Shown here one piece after another: positions 36,350 through 45,511 of a stretch of DNA of 64,000 nt. The stretch comes from an uncultured Alphaproteobacteria bacterium (GTDB lineage: Bacteria; Pseudomonadota; Alphaproteobacteria; HIMB59). The DNA is taken from contig CACMUL010000002.1 in the NCBI GenBank assembly GCA_902616855.1, positions 144,626 through 208,625 on the forward strand, given 5' to 3'. Below the pieces are notes generated by a model, which had not been told where the DNA came from, did not search any database, and saw nothing but the letters and a program-made list of their open reading frames with translations. The translations under genes and the position numbers were made by a program. Every line of letters starts with the position of its first letter. Position 1 is the stretch's first letter.

Positions 36350-37454
36350 TTCTTCCCATTGCTTGTTTTATAAAAACATCCCTTAAAGATTTAAAATTTT
36401 TTAAAGCAGTATATCCAACTTTTATAAATTCATTATTTAGGGCAAAATTGCTTTCATATAAAAAATTTAATAAAGAGGTAAAGCTAAAATAGATTGTAGA
36501 TTCAAACATTCTTCTAGAGTAATAAATCGAATTAAACTTTTTTGCGTCTATGGTATATTGATCTATTATTTTACATAAGGTTTGAATATCTTTAACTCCG
36601 AGATTCCATCCTTGCCCGGCAACTGGATGAATCGACTTAAGGCTATCGCCAATATAAATAAATTTGTCATTTTTTTTTACAAGATGAGGGATGATTGGGA
36701 ATTTTTGTATTGAGTGATCAAAAGTTAATTTTCCATGTGAGCTCGTAATTTTTGTTTTAATAAGTTTTTTGAGTTCGATTTTATTTATTTTATTTTTTGA
36801 TGAATAAATGAATGTTGATTTTTTTTTGTTTACTGCTGGTGATGGTAATACTGCTAATGGGCCATGATTTGTAAAAAACTCATATGCTATATTATTGTGG
36901 ACTTTACTATGTTTGAAAAAACCTACATAAGAGAAATGCTGTTGATCAAAAATGATACTTTTATGATATGTGTTAGAAATAATATTTTTACCTATGCTAA
37001 TTACTATTTTTTTAAATACGTAATTTTTCTTATTTATTTTTAAAGCTTTATTTGGACTCAGATCATTAATTTCAAAATTATTATCAGTCTTTAAAATTTT
37101 TAAATACAAAAGTTTTTTTCTAACTAAGCCGTACATGTCTTTATTAAATATTACATTGCCCATGGACTCATGCTCATTTTGAAAAATAAGGGGCTTTCTA
37201 CTAATGTCATCTTTTATAAAAATTTTATCTATTGGTTGTGGTTTTGATTTTAAGTTGTTCCAAATACCTAATTGTTTTAGTAAGTCAACAGAGTTGGCAT
37301 TAACAGCCAATGTACGATTATCTTTAAGTATAAAATTTTTTTTATCTATAACTAAAACTTTAAACTTTTTTTGAACTAAAGCTAAAGCTGCAATTGCACC
37401 AATAAGACCCGCCCCCACTATTAAAAAATCATATTTATGTATTTTATTTTTCAT
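36333..37454 (-). CDS. UbiH/UbiF-family FAD-dependent hydroxylase
   Basis: The 373-residue protein has the three flavin-hydroxylase motifs: YDFLIVGAGLIGAIAALAL (dinucleotide fold), a middle strand region, and FIYIGDSLKSIHPVAGQGWNLGVKD (FAD/ribityl GD motif followed by HPxAGQGxNxG). These enzymes hydroxylate the ubiquinone ring; alphaproteobacteria use different sets (UbiL, UbiM, UbiH), so the ring position cannot be assigned. It is divergent from ftsK by 26 bp. Confidence 0.9.
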   Translation of the reverse strand: MKNKIHKYDFLIVGAGLIGAIAALALVQKKFKVLVIDKKNFILKDNRTLAVNANSVDLLKQLGIWNNLKSKPQPIDKIFIKDDISRKPLIFQNEHESMGNVIFNKDMYGLVRKKLLYLKILKTDNNFEINDLSPNKALKINKKNYVFKKIVISIGKNIISNTYHKSIIFDQQHFSYVGFFKHSKVHNNIAYEFFTNHGPLAVLPSPAVNKKKSTFIYSSKNKINKIELKKLIKTKITSSHGKLTFDHSIQKFPIIPHLVKKNDKFIYIGDSLKSIHPVAGQGWNLGVKDIQTLCKIIDQYTIDAKKFNSIYYSRRMFESTIYFSFTSLLNFLYESNFALNNEFIKVGYTALKNFKSLRDVFIKQAMGRINLTD

Positions 37455-37480
37455 TAAGACGCATATATTTATTTAAAACA

Positions 37481-39538
37481 ATGAAGAATAACTATATTCC
37501 TGAAATCTTAAAAGAAAAAATCTCAAAAGCGATTTACTTCATATATGGTTTATTTCTTTTATCAGCCTCTATATTATCAGCATTAGCTTTATTGACTTTT
37601 GATATCAATGATAATTCTTTCTTAACAAGCACGAACAATCCTACACAAAATTTACTTGGAGAACCGGGTTCTTATTATGCGAGTTTTCTTTTTTACACAT
37701 TTGGTATTTTTGCATATTTAATAATATTATTTTTTTTGGTCTATTCGATATTGGTTTTCACTAGCAAAAAACCTAGTTACTTATTTATAAAACTATTTCT
37801 ATTTTTTATTAGCTTAATTTTGATACCTCAAGTTTTTATAGAGTTAAAATTTCAATTACTTTTTATAGAATCTATAAAAACGTGGGGGGTTTATGCAAAT
37901 CAATTGTTTGGTTTATATAAAATAAATTACATTAGTTATTTATTAACTTTTATAGGTATTATACTTTACTTTTTATCGCATGATTTTTTAAAATTTTTTA
38001 AGATTAGTTTACCAAAAATTAATAATTTTTTTAAAAAAGACAATCGAAATACTGTCTCTTACAATCAAGTTAAAAAAGATCCTATTATAAATAATATTCA
38101 AAAAGATGATCACATAGGATATGTTGAAGAAGAAAATATAGATAAAAAAACAAAATATTTCTCTCCCTCTCTTGAAATTTTAGAAACAGATAGTACATCT
38201 GAAAAAAAAAGATTAGATAAAGAAAATATTAAAGCTAATTCAGATCTTCTTGAGAGAGTATTTCAAGATTTTAATATCGAAATACAGGTTATAAATGTAA
38301 AACATGGGCCTGTAGTTACATTATTTGAAATACTGCCTGCTGCAGGGATAAAAATTAGTACGATAATAAATTTAGCAGATGATATTTCAAGAAGCATGGG
38401 TGTGGGAGCTGTCCGAATATCGCAAATTTATGGCACTCAATACTTAGGAGTAGAGGTGCCTAATGATCAAAGAGAAACTGTAACGATAAAAGAACTTTTA
38501 AGTAATGATAATTTTAAAAATACCTCATCCAAGATACCTATATGTATTGGTAAAGATATTTCTGGAAACATAGAAGTTATAGATCTCAGTAAGACACCTC
38601 ATTTACTAGTAGCAGGAACAACTGGTTCAGGTAAATCAGTATTTATAAACACTTTACTTGCAAGTATATTGTATAAATTTTCTCCTAATGACTTACGGTT
38701 AATTTTAATAGATCCTAAAATGCTAGAGCTAAGTGTTTATAATGATATTGCACATTTGCTAACGCCAGTAGTAACAGAGCCAAAAAAAGCAATTTTAACA
38801 CTTAAGTGGGTTTGTAAGGAAATGGAGCGTAGATATTCCTTGATGAATGAGGAAAATACACGAAGTCTTGAGGGTTACAATCAAAAATCAGTTGAGAAAC
38901 TTCCATATATAGTAGTTTTCATCGATGAAATGGCAGATTTAATGATGACAGCAGGTAAAGAAGTTGAACATTATGTTCAGAGACTTGCTCAAATGGCAAG
39001 AGCATGCGGGATACACCTAGTTATGGCTACTCAAAGACCTAGTGTGGATATTATTACTGGAAGTATAAAAGCAAATTTTCCATCAAGAATAAGTTTTCAA
39101 GTTGCCAGTAAATATGACAGTAGAACCGTACTAGGAGAGATTGGTGCAGAGCAGCTACTAGGAAACGGGGATATGCTTATGACAAAAAATGGTGGAAATA
39201 TAATTAGATACCAATCTGCTTTTATCTCAGATAATGAAGTAAACAAGTTAATTAAAGAAATTAAAAGAAGTCAGAAAGTTCAATATCTTGATGAGCTCGA
39301 TGAAATAATAAAAAACAATGATGAAAATTTTGATAAATTAAGCGATGAAGATGAAGAATTAATTAGCAAATCAATCGATCTAATTAAATCAAGTAATAAA
39401 GCTTCTACAAGTTTTTTACAAAGAAATTTTCAAGTTGGATATAATAAAGCTGCGAGAGTCATGGAGGCACTTGAACAAAGAGGCGTTGTATCGCCCCCAA
39501 ACCATGCGGGTAAAAGAGATATATTAATTAATCAGTAA
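37481..39538 (+). CDS. ftsK: DNA translocase FtsK
   Basis: The 685-residue protein has four N-terminal membrane helices (residues about 15-165), a short linker, an alpha/beta motor with Walker A LVAGTTGSGKSVFINTLL and Walker B VVFIDEMADLMM, plus MARACGIHLVMATQRPSVD, and a C-terminal winged-helix gamma domain (SFLQRNFQVGYNKAARVMEA) that reads KOPS. It moves chromosome ends and activates XerCD at the septum. It is shorter than most FtsK proteins mainly because the linker is reduced. The last bases overlap an antisense ORF by 15 bp. Confidence 0.96.
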   Translation: MKNNYIPEILKEKISKAIYFIYGLFLLSASILSALALLTFDINDNSFLTSTNNPTQNLLGEPGSYYASFLFYTFGIFAYLIILFFLVYSILVFTSKKPSYLFIKLFLFFISLILIPQVFIELKFQLLFIESIKTWGVYANQLFGLYKINYISYLLTFIGIILYFLSHDFLKFFKISLPKINNFFKKDNRNTVSYNQVKKDPIINNIQKDDHIGYVEEENIDKKTKYFSPSLEILETDSTSEKKRLDKENIKANSDLLERVFQDFNIEIQVINVKHGPVVTLFEILPAAGIKISTIINLADDISRSMGVGAVRISQIYGTQYLGVEVPNDQRETVTIKELLSNDNFKNTSSKIPICIGKDISGNIEVIDLSKTPHLLVAGTTGSGKSVFINTLLASILYKFSPNDLRLILIDPKMLELSVYNDIAHLLTPVVTEPKKAILTLKWVCKEMERRYSLMNEENTRSLEGYNQKSVEKLPYIVVFIDEMADLMMTAGKEVEHYVQRLAQMARACGIHLVMATQRPSVDIITGSIKANFPSRISFQVASKYDSRTVLGEIGAEQLLGNGDMLMTKNGGNIIRYQSAFISDNEVNKLIKEIKRSQKVQYLDELDEIIKNNDENFDKLSDEDEELISKSIDLIKSSNKASTSFLQRNFQVGYNKAARVMEALEQRGVVSPPNHAGKRDILINQ

Positions 39539-40048
39539 CCTAAGCGTCTTATCTTGAGATTGAAAATTAGCTTTTATGCCCAAATCTTTTTTTAGTTGAT
39601 TTTTTAAATTTGTAAGATGAGTGTCTAACTTATTTATAGATATGTCTTTATCTTTTTTCCAAATTAAGCCATAGAGTCTATCTTTGTTAATACCTGACTT
39701 CGAAATAATTAAATTTGAAAAAATAGTGTTTTGTATATCACTAAGTAATGATTTGTTAGATCTTCTTACCAAAACTCTTTGAAAAGGAAAATAATCATAT
39801 TCATCTTTAGAGATCTTGATATCAGATATAATTCTTAATATCTGGCTAAATAAAGTGTTAATTTCGATTGGGATTGAAAGAAATTCTTTTTTACCATTAC
39901 AATCTAAATTAAGATTATTATCTTTTAAATCAATTTTTATATTAGCAAAATAGGTATCAATATCATTGTGGTTAATCAAATTTTTTTGGATTAATAATTT
40001 GTTAATTATTGAATTGAAAAATTCATCTTTGCAAGTAATTTTTATCAA
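39524..40048 (-). CDS. unrecognised protein with possible C-terminal winged helix
   Basis: I do not recognise this 174-residue protein. Its last 65 residues (INKDRLYGLIWKKDKDISIN, then LDTHLTNLKNQLKKDLGIKA and KTLRLLIN) resemble the effector winged helix of OmpR-type regulators, in which vW, a conserved LxxHIxxLRxKL helix and a terminal YRL occur in this order. The first 100 residues do not look like a receiver domain. It is the last gene of a leftward run with the lolA-like and yggS genes, with a 3-bp gap. A DNA-binding role is a suggestion. Confidence 0.55.
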   Translation of the reverse strand: MIKITCKDEFFNSIINKLLIQKNLINHNDIDTYFANIKIDLKDNNLNLDCNGKKEFLSIPIEINTLFSQILRIISDIKISKDEYDYFPFQRVLVRRSNKSLLSDIQNTIFSNLIISKSGINKDRLYGLIWKKDKDISINKLDTHLTNLKNQLKKDLGIKANFQSQDKTLRLLIN

Positions 40049-40051
40049 TAT

Positions 40052-40528
40052 CTAACGTTTAACTTTCACAAAATTAAAATGATTAAAATAATTGTCATGA
40101 ATTTTTTCAAAATTACAATCTATTAAATTGATGCTTAGATTAAGATTTTCAGCGTTTATTGAAATTCTTTTAATAAAACTATTACTACTTTTCTCAATAA
40201 TAATAATTGCATCATTATATCTATACTTATTTTTTATATTCGGATACTCAGAAGCAATGTTCATAAACGCATCTAAAATTTCTGTATTTTTATTAATTTT
40301 TGAGACATTGTTGTTATGAGATTGATTAATTAAAAAAAAGTTCTTATTTTTTGAAATAATAGTAAATAAATTTTTATCAAAGTACTCATACCTTAATTTT
40401 TGATTTTTTAAAAAAAATAAACCCTGTTGAACCTCTCCATTTCCATATACTTCTTCAAAGTTACATTTAACCTCAAGTGCATAAACAGAATTTATTTTAA
40501 GAAAAAAAAAAATTAGAAATTTTTTCAT
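40052..40528 (-). CDS. lolA: LolA-like periplasmic protein (diverged)
   Basis: The 158-residue protein has a signal peptide (KFLIFFFLKINSVYA) and then GNGEVQQGLFFLKNQKLRYEYFDKNLFTIIS, which follows the LolA pattern (G-x-(F/L)-x(2)-(R/K)PxxLRxxYxxPxxxxIV). The rest is strongly diverged. In alphaproteobacteria lolA often lies next to ftsK, which supports the call. LolA carries lipoproteins from the LolCDE exporter to the outer membrane; the window encodes several lipoproteins that would need it. It overlaps yggS by 4 bp. Confidence 0.6.
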   Translation of the reverse strand: MKKFLIFFFLKINSVYALEVKCNFEEVYGNGEVQQGLFFLKNQKLRYEYFDKNLFTIISKNKNFFLINQSHNNNVSKINKNTEILDAFMNIASEYPNIKNKYRYNDAIIIIEKSSNSFIKRISINAENLNLSINLIDCNFEKIHDNYFNHFNFVKVKR

Positions 40529-41157
40529 TTGAATATTCTTGAACCAACCCTTACCAAATTTGACTTTAAAGATAGTGCTATTTCATAGTCACTACTCATT
40601 CCCATACTTAGTTCTAAATCTTTATTTATACTATCTCTTAATTCAATCATTTTTTTGAAATAACTATTAGGTTTTTCATCAAATGGAGGAATGCACATTA
40701 AGCCAGATATTTTAAGGTTTTTTGATATTGCATATTCATATAAATCTCTTGTTTCATTTAAAGATACACCCGCTTTCTGTGGCTCATCTCCAATATTAAC
40801 TTGTATGAAAAAATTTTTAGTTTTAAATTTATAATTAGATTTTGTGTATTTGGAAATTTCTGTTACTAATTTTGGTCTATCGATACTTTGGATAGTATCG
40901 AATAATGATAAGGCTAATTTAACTTTATTAGTCTGGAGAGGACCAATTAAGTGAAGTTTAAAATCATAATCTCCTAATTCAAAGAATTTTTTATTAGCTT
41001 CCTGAACTCTATTTTCACCAAATAAACGGTAACCTTTATCAATAAGTATTTTTATGAGTGTTTGAGGTCTATTTTTTGTAACTAAAAGTAGAGAAGCGTT
41101 AGGATATTTTTTAACATTAGCGCTTACCCTTTTAAGTTCATAATGATTGATTTCCAA
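40525..41157 (-). CDS. yggS: PLP homeostasis protein YggS/PLPBP
   Basis: The 210-residue protein has the YggS blocks: SLLLVTKNRPQTLIKILIDK with the PLP-binding Lys28, RLFGENRVQEANKK, KLHLIGPLQTNKVKLAL, VNIGDEPQKAGVS, SGLMCIPPF and LSMGMSSDYEIALSLKSNLVRVGSRIF. It binds pyridoxal phosphate and keeps amino and keto acid pools balanced without known catalysis. It belongs to a leftward run with the lolA-like gene and follows the sulfotransferase-like gene by 5 bp. Confidence 0.95.
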   Translation of the reverse strand: MEINHYELKRVSANVKKYPNASLLLVTKNRPQTLIKILIDKGYRLFGENRVQEANKKFFELGDYDFKLHLIGPLQTNKVKLALSLFDTIQSIDRPKLVTEISKYTKSNYKFKTKNFFIQVNIGDEPQKAGVSLNETRDLYEYAISKNLKISGLMCIPPFDEKPNSYFKKMIELRDSINKDLELSMGMSSDYEIALSLKSNLVRVGSRIFK

Positions 41158-41162
41158 TTGAT

Positions 41163-42170
41163 TTACGATCCGTAGAAATTAAATTTATTAGATATATCGT
41201 CTATATATTTCTCTAAAAATTTTTTTTCTTTTTGAGAAATTTCGATTTTAATAGAGTCAGGCTCAGGGGGATTTTTATCAATAAAACTTTTAATTAAATT
41301 ATAGTCCATTTTAATTTTTGCACCTGACTGGATAAAATGGAGTATTATTGAACTTAATACTTCAAAGGTGTCTAAAATTAAATCTTTTTTGAGAATGATT
41401 TTTCCATTCAAAGAATTTGTAACGTTAGAGTTAATCCAACTTGATGTATGAGTGTGCCATCCTTGTTTGTTTATCTCAACACTTACGTCATCAATTTTTA
41501 TAAATGAGCTATGGTTATCTAAATTTAAGAAAATATTCTTTGCAAGAGTTTTATCTCCTTTCAGTGAATTTTTAATTTTTTGATAAACTGCATAAGGATT
41601 ATCAATAATGTAAATGAATGAATTTGTTAGTGTATTTTTACTAAAATTAAAATTTTGTTTAGTAGAAAAAAATGGTAAATGATTTCTGAGAAACTTTAGT
41701 GGACATGTATTATCGTGCAATATTAAAAATTGGTAAACATACGACCTATCAACAAAATCAGAGAAATTTAGGTTTTTTATAGTTGAAATGTCATTAAGAA
41801 TTTTGATTAATTTTTCTTCATATTTTAGTATGTCACCAACATTTACCTCGGTTTTCTCATTATAATAATTCAAAAAATTTGAAAGGTATGATGTATCCTC
41901 CGGCATAAAAGAATTTAACCATATAATTTTTGACTTAAAAATGTCGCTTGAATTATTCAATATAGCCGAATTACCCAAATTAAATAATAGCTTTAAGTAA
42001 AGTTTACGGTCCTTTTTTAAACTCCCTAAATGATTAAAGAACCCAGAATAATTATTTGTTGAAATAAAGTCTTCAAGTATTCTTAAATTGTATTGATATT
42101 TAATATTAGTTAAAACAGACATAATTACATTTAACATAATATATTGATCAAATGAAAAAGGAAATTTCAA
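41163..42170 (-). CDS. degenerate sulfotransferase-like protein
   Basis: The 335-residue protein has sulfotransferase-like features in its second half: SFIYIIDNPYAVYQKIKNSL (equivalent of the 3'-phosphate loop IxRxPxDVxxS), GWHTHTSSWINSN and a DTFEVLSSIILHFI block like YEDLxxDPxxxLxxIxxFL. The N-terminal PAPS loop (PxSGTT) cannot be found, and Arg and Ser of the 3'-loop are replaced. It probably lacks activity or uses another donor. The ATG at 42122 (MSVLTNIKYQYN) is a better start than 42170, because it clears the divergent TPR-sulfotransferase start. It stands opposite an intact homologue. Confidence 0.5.
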   Translation of the reverse strand: MKFPFSFDQYIMLNVIMSVLTNIKYQYNLRILEDFISTNNYSGFFNHLGSLKKDRKLYLKLLFNLGNSAILNNSSDIFKSKIIWLNSFMPEDTSYLSNFLNYYNEKTEVNVGDILKYEEKLIKILNDISTIKNLNFSDFVDRSYVYQFLILHDNTCPLKFLRNHLPFFSTKQNFNFSKNTLTNSFIYIIDNPYAVYQKIKNSLKGDKTLAKNIFLNLDNHSSFIKIDDVSVEINKQGWHTHTSSWINSNVTNSLNGKIILKKDLILDTFEVLSSIILHFIQSGAKIKMDYNLIKSFIDKNPPEPDSIKIEISQKEKKFLEKYIDDISNKFNFYGS

Positions 42171-43777
42171 ATGTACTCAATTTAATTGAAAATGGGGATA
42201 CGGTTAAAGCATTACAAAATGCGAAATTATTTTATAAAAAAAATAAAAATGATTTAGATGCAATCAAGTTATTGGCGTATACATATATTCAGTTGGGAAA
42301 TTTTGAGAGAGTTATTGATGTTCTAGAGGATGGTTACAAAAAAAGAAAAGATCTAAAAGATTTTGATTATTTTAACAACATGGGTTATGCATTATCTCAA
42401 ATTGAAGAATACGATAAGTCTATTAGTTATTTAGAAAAAGCATCTGAGTTAAATAATAATCCGAATGTTAAAATAAGTTTAGCTGAAGTTTTTTTAAAAA
42501 AGCGAGATTTTCAAAATGCTAAATTGGCAATATCAAAAGCATTAGAAGATATAAAAAAAATCGGCGAAGATTCTTTCACAAATTATGTCAATGTATTTCT
42601 TTTAATATCGGAGATAAATGGGGCATTGGGGAAAGATAATGAAACAATAAATTTGTTTAATAATCTTTTAAAAAATAGATTTAACGAAAATATTTTTTTT
42701 CTTCTATCAAATATTGATCCAAGATTAGTTGATGAAAAAATAGCGAAGATAGCAGAAAGTTCTTTGTTAACTAATGAAAATAAATATGAAAATAAAATAG
42801 AAAGATTTAATTTCGTGACACCTCTTTATTTTGGTCTTGCAGCGTATTATCAATCGAGAGACAAAGAAAAGTCTGAGGAATATTTTGACAATGGAAATAA
42901 AGAAATTTTTATTTCTAGCAGGTATAATTCTCATCAGTATCAAGAAAGAATTTTAAAAACTATGGAGCTTTATTTAAAGAAATATAAATCATTTGAGGAA
43001 GGAGAAAGACACCATGGAAGAGAAAACTTTTTTATTGTAGGGTCGCCAAGATCTGGAACTACTTTACTTGAATCTGTTATAACTGCTAACAATAAAGTAT
43101 TCTCGGGTGGAGAGTTAAAAAGTGGAAAAGACATTATAGAAAAAAATATTTTATCTAAAGATCAAAGTCTAAGTGATTTAAATCATAGGTTTCTTTCGAA
43201 GTACATTAGAAGAACCTCTTACTTAAGGGGCGAATATGAATACATAGTTGATAAAATGCCAGAAAATTTTTTATATATAGGTTTGATCCAGAAACTTTTG
43301 CCTAAATCAAAAATAATTCGTATTTTTAGAAACCCTTGGGATACTGCAATTTCTCTATATAAACAACGATATGTTCTAAATGTGCCTTATAGTGTTAGTT
43401 TTTTTAATATCGGTGTATTTCTTGCAAATTTTGAAGCAATTAATTTATTTTGGGATGATCATATCGAGGAAAAGAAAAATATATTTGACATAAAGTACGA
43501 GGACCTTGTTTCAAACTATTTATTTAATCAGGAAAAAATTTATGAGTTTCTTGAGATTAAAGCTGAATATGATGAGAGAAAAAGAGATGAGTTTTTTTCC
43601 CCAACTGCAAGCACCCGACAAGTTAAAGAGGTTATCCATCAGAGATCTATCAAGAAAAATGAGTTTTTGCATCATAAGTCAGAATTTATTGATGCTATTT
43701 TTATGCAAAGAGAATACTGGTCAAAAAAAGGCATATCTTCAAAAAAAATTGACTTTTTTGGTTACAAACTAGATTAG
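42152..43777 (+). CDS. TPR-sulfotransferase fusion protein
   Basis: The first 260 of 541 residues are TPR-like helices (FNNMGYALSQIEEYDKSISY and LAEVFLKKRDFQNAKLAI). From residue about 290 there is a sulfotransferase domain: NFFIVGSPRSGTTLLESVI (5'-phosphosulfate loop), DKMPENFLYIGLIQKLLP, KIIRIFRNPWDTAISLYKQ (3'-phosphate loop) and DIKYEDLVSN. These tyrosylprotein-sulfotransferase-like enzymes transfer sulfate from PAPS to proteins or glycans. TPR fusions are common in marine alphaproteobacteria. It is divergent from the degenerate sulfotransferase-like gene; the starts overlap or nearly touch. Confidence 0.9.
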   Translation: MKKEISNVLNLIENGDTVKALQNAKLFYKKNKNDLDAIKLLAYTYIQLGNFERVIDVLEDGYKKRKDLKDFDYFNNMGYALSQIEEYDKSISYLEKASELNNNPNVKISLAEVFLKKRDFQNAKLAISKALEDIKKIGEDSFTNYVNVFLLISEINGALGKDNETINLFNNLLKNRFNENIFFLLSNIDPRLVDEKIAKIAESSLLTNENKYENKIERFNFVTPLYFGLAAYYQSRDKEKSEEYFDNGNKEIFISSRYNSHQYQERILKTMELYLKKYKSFEEGERHHGRENFFIVGSPRSGTTLLESVITANNKVFSGGELKSGKDIIEKNILSKDQSLSDLNHRFLSKYIRRTSYLRGEYEYIVDKMPENFLYIGLIQKLLPKSKIIRIFRNPWDTAISLYKQRYVLNVPYSVSFFNIGVFLANFEAINLFWDDHIEEKKNIFDIKYEDLVSNYLFNQEKIYEFLEIKAEYDERKRDEFFSPTASTRQVKEVIHQRSIKKNEFLHHKSEFIDAIFMQREYWSKKGISSKKIDFFGYKLD

Positions 43778-43919
43778 CATCTAAATATGTAACTTTTGGT
43801 TGTTGCAATTATGCAACAATATCTAGAAAAACCCATATATTTACTTATTAATAGTGATTATTCTCTAAATATAGAGATTATATACCTCGATTAATATTAA
43901 TCTCGAAAGGATTATTAAA
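43778..43919 (+). promoter_or_regulatory. porin promoter/leader with three inverted repeats
   Basis: The leader holds TTGTTGCA-ATTA-TGCAACAA at 43800-43819 (8-bp arms), TCTCTA-AATA-TAGAGA at 43862-43877 and the palindrome GATTAATATTAATC at 43889-43902. A strong ribosome site AAAGGA ends 9 bases before the ATG. The first repeat could be an operator, and the later ones could shape the 5' untranslated RNA; no -35/-10 pair is certain. Confidence 0.5.
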
Positions 43920-44852
43920 ATGAAAAAAATCAAATACTTATTGTCTGCAATTCCTGCTGCATTATTTGCAACTAGTGCACAAGCAGACATTTCAGTAAGT
44001 GGTAGTGCAAACGCTGCTTACACAGATGCTGGTGGTAATGCTTCAGCAACTTACGGTGGTGGAGTGTCATTCTCAATGTCAACTACTACTGATGCTGGTG
44101 TAACAATCACTGGTTCATCTGCAATTAGCAATGACTCTGACTCTGTTGGTAGTTCATCTGGTGCGACTGGTATCACTGCTCTTACATTTGGTTTCTCAGG
44201 CGGTTCAATCACAATTGGTGGTGACGTTGGAACTCCAGATGGCGTAGGTAAAGTTGGTGAGTTAGTTGGTTACGCTGATGACAACCAGGTTGCTAAAACA
44301 CCTGTAGTTGGTCTTACAGAAGACGAAGGTGATGGTATATCATTATCAACATCAATCGGTGATATGTCTCTTACTGCTGTGTACGTATACGACGGACTTG
44401 GTGGCGGTAACGTAGACGGTGCTGCAAACACTGCTGGTGGTGCATCTTTATCAATGGCTATTGGTGCAGGTACGTTAACACTTGCAACAGCTGACGAAGA
44501 CGTAAGCGGTACAAACAACACTGAATTCGGTGCTTCATATGTAATGGATGCTGGTGGTGGAACACTTTCATTAGGTTTCACAGGTACAGACGGTGATACT
44601 GCTGCTAAAGAAGGTGAAGCTGTATCAGCTGCTTACTCAACTACATTAGGTGGTGCTACAGTAGCTATTGGTTACACAGGTCACGATGCTAATAACAAGA
44701 CTGCTAATCAGACAGATGTAACATTCTCATCACCACTTGGTGGTGGAGCTTCAATCTTTGCTGAATACACAAACGTATCAGGAGATATTGCTGCAAGTAC
44801 ATCTACTAAGGACTCAACAGTTATTGCACTTGGTACAAGCGTAAGCTTCTAA
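43920..44852 (+). CDS. major outer-membrane porin-like beta-barrel protein
   Basis: The 310-residue protein has a signal peptide (KYLLSAIPAALFATSAQA) and a mature part of alternating strands rich in Gly, Ala, Ser and Thr (ITALTFGFSGGSITIGGDVG, YSTTLGGATVAIGYTG) ending in Phe (ALGTSVSF), the usual end of barrel proteins inserted by BamA. It resembles the gram-negative porins of abundant marine alphaproteobacteria. Codon choice is clearly different from neighbours (GGT, GCT, ACA and AAC preferred, higher GC), fitting very high expression. It has a strong ribosome site and its own terminator. Confidence 0.85.
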   Translation: MKKIKYLLSAIPAALFATSAQADISVSGSANAAYTDAGGNASATYGGGVSFSMSTTTDAGVTITGSSAISNDSDSVGSSSGATGITALTFGFSGGSITIGGDVGTPDGVGKVGELVGYADDNQVAKTPVVGLTEDEGDGISLSTSIGDMSLTAVYVYDGLGGGNVDGAANTAGGASLSMAIGAGTLTLATADEDVSGTNNTEFGASYVMDAGGGTLSLGFTGTDGDTAAKEGEAVSAAYSTTLGGATVAIGYTGHDANNKTANQTDVTFSSPLGGGASIFAEYTNVSGDIAASTSTKDSTVIALGTSVSF

Positions 44853-44875
44853 TACCATTTAGTATAAAAATATAT

Positions 44876-44908
44876 AAACCAGGGGTACACTACCCCTGGT
44901 TTTTTTTT
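44876..44908 (+). terminator. strong Rho-independent terminator of the porin gene
   Basis: A perfect 12-bp stem (AAACCAGGGGTA / TACCCCTGGTTT) encloses the 3-base loop CAC and runs into nine T residues, 24 bp after the porin stop codon. Confidence 0.95.
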
Positions 44909-44945
44909 GTTTAATTTTCATAAAATTGATCTAATTTAACGACTA

Positions 44946-45503
44946 ATGTTAAAAACTTTTTCTTTGTTACTTGCATTTATATTCATATACAGTTGTAGCA
45001 ATAATCATGAGTCTAATATGGCTAAACTTGATAAAACTTTTGGTTGCAAAGATCCTCATAAGAACTTAAGTAAAAGAAAAATGAGAGACTGTTTGGCAAA
45101 ACAAAGAGCAGGCGGAGAGTCATTGTTTGACCTGACTGACGACTTTAATAAACTAATTGGACAAGACTCTACTGTGATTTATCAAAATTCAGTGAATCCT
45201 TATCTATGGAATGCAGGACTTGAGGTCACTAAAACTTATCCTCTGAAAATCGCTGATAACCAAGGAGGTTTTATTGAAACTGAATGGATACGTGAAACAA
45301 ATAATGAAAATCACAGGTGCCTAATAAAGATACAGATAACATCACCTGAACTAATTACCACTGGAGTTAAATCAAATTTTTTGTGTGAGGTGAAACAAGG
45401 TAATGAATGGCTATCAGATGGCAAAGAATACGCGCAAGAAGAAAAACAAATTACTCTTAAAATTTTAGACATTGCAGGCAATTTAGCTAAAACATCCTTG
45501 TAG
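44946..45503 (+). CDS. DUF3576 family lipoprotein
   Basis: The 185-residue protein has a lipoprotein signal with lipobox IYSC (Cys17) and the DUF3576 core: [31 protein letters not shown] and [20 protein letters not shown]. The family is found in alphaproteobacteria directly upstream of leuS, as here. It is probably attached to the outer membrane; its function is unknown. An extra Cys-rich segment (FGCKDPHKN and [11 protein letters not shown]) lies between the signal and the core. Confidence 0.85.
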   Translation: MLKTFSLLLAFIFIYSCSNNHESNMAKLDKTFGCKDPHKNLSKRKMRDCLAKQRAGGESLFDLTDDFNKLIGQDSTVIYQNSVNPYLWNAGLEVTKTYPLKIADNQGGFIETEWIRETNNENHRCLIKIQITSPELITTGVKSNFLCEVKQGNEWLSDGKEYAQEEKQITLKILDIAGNLAKTSL

Positions 45504-45511
45504 ATATATCA

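Noticed and set aside
44270..44581. 103-codon minus-strand ORF in the porin gene
   Set aside because: It arises from the biased codon use of the porin; the translation has no family features.
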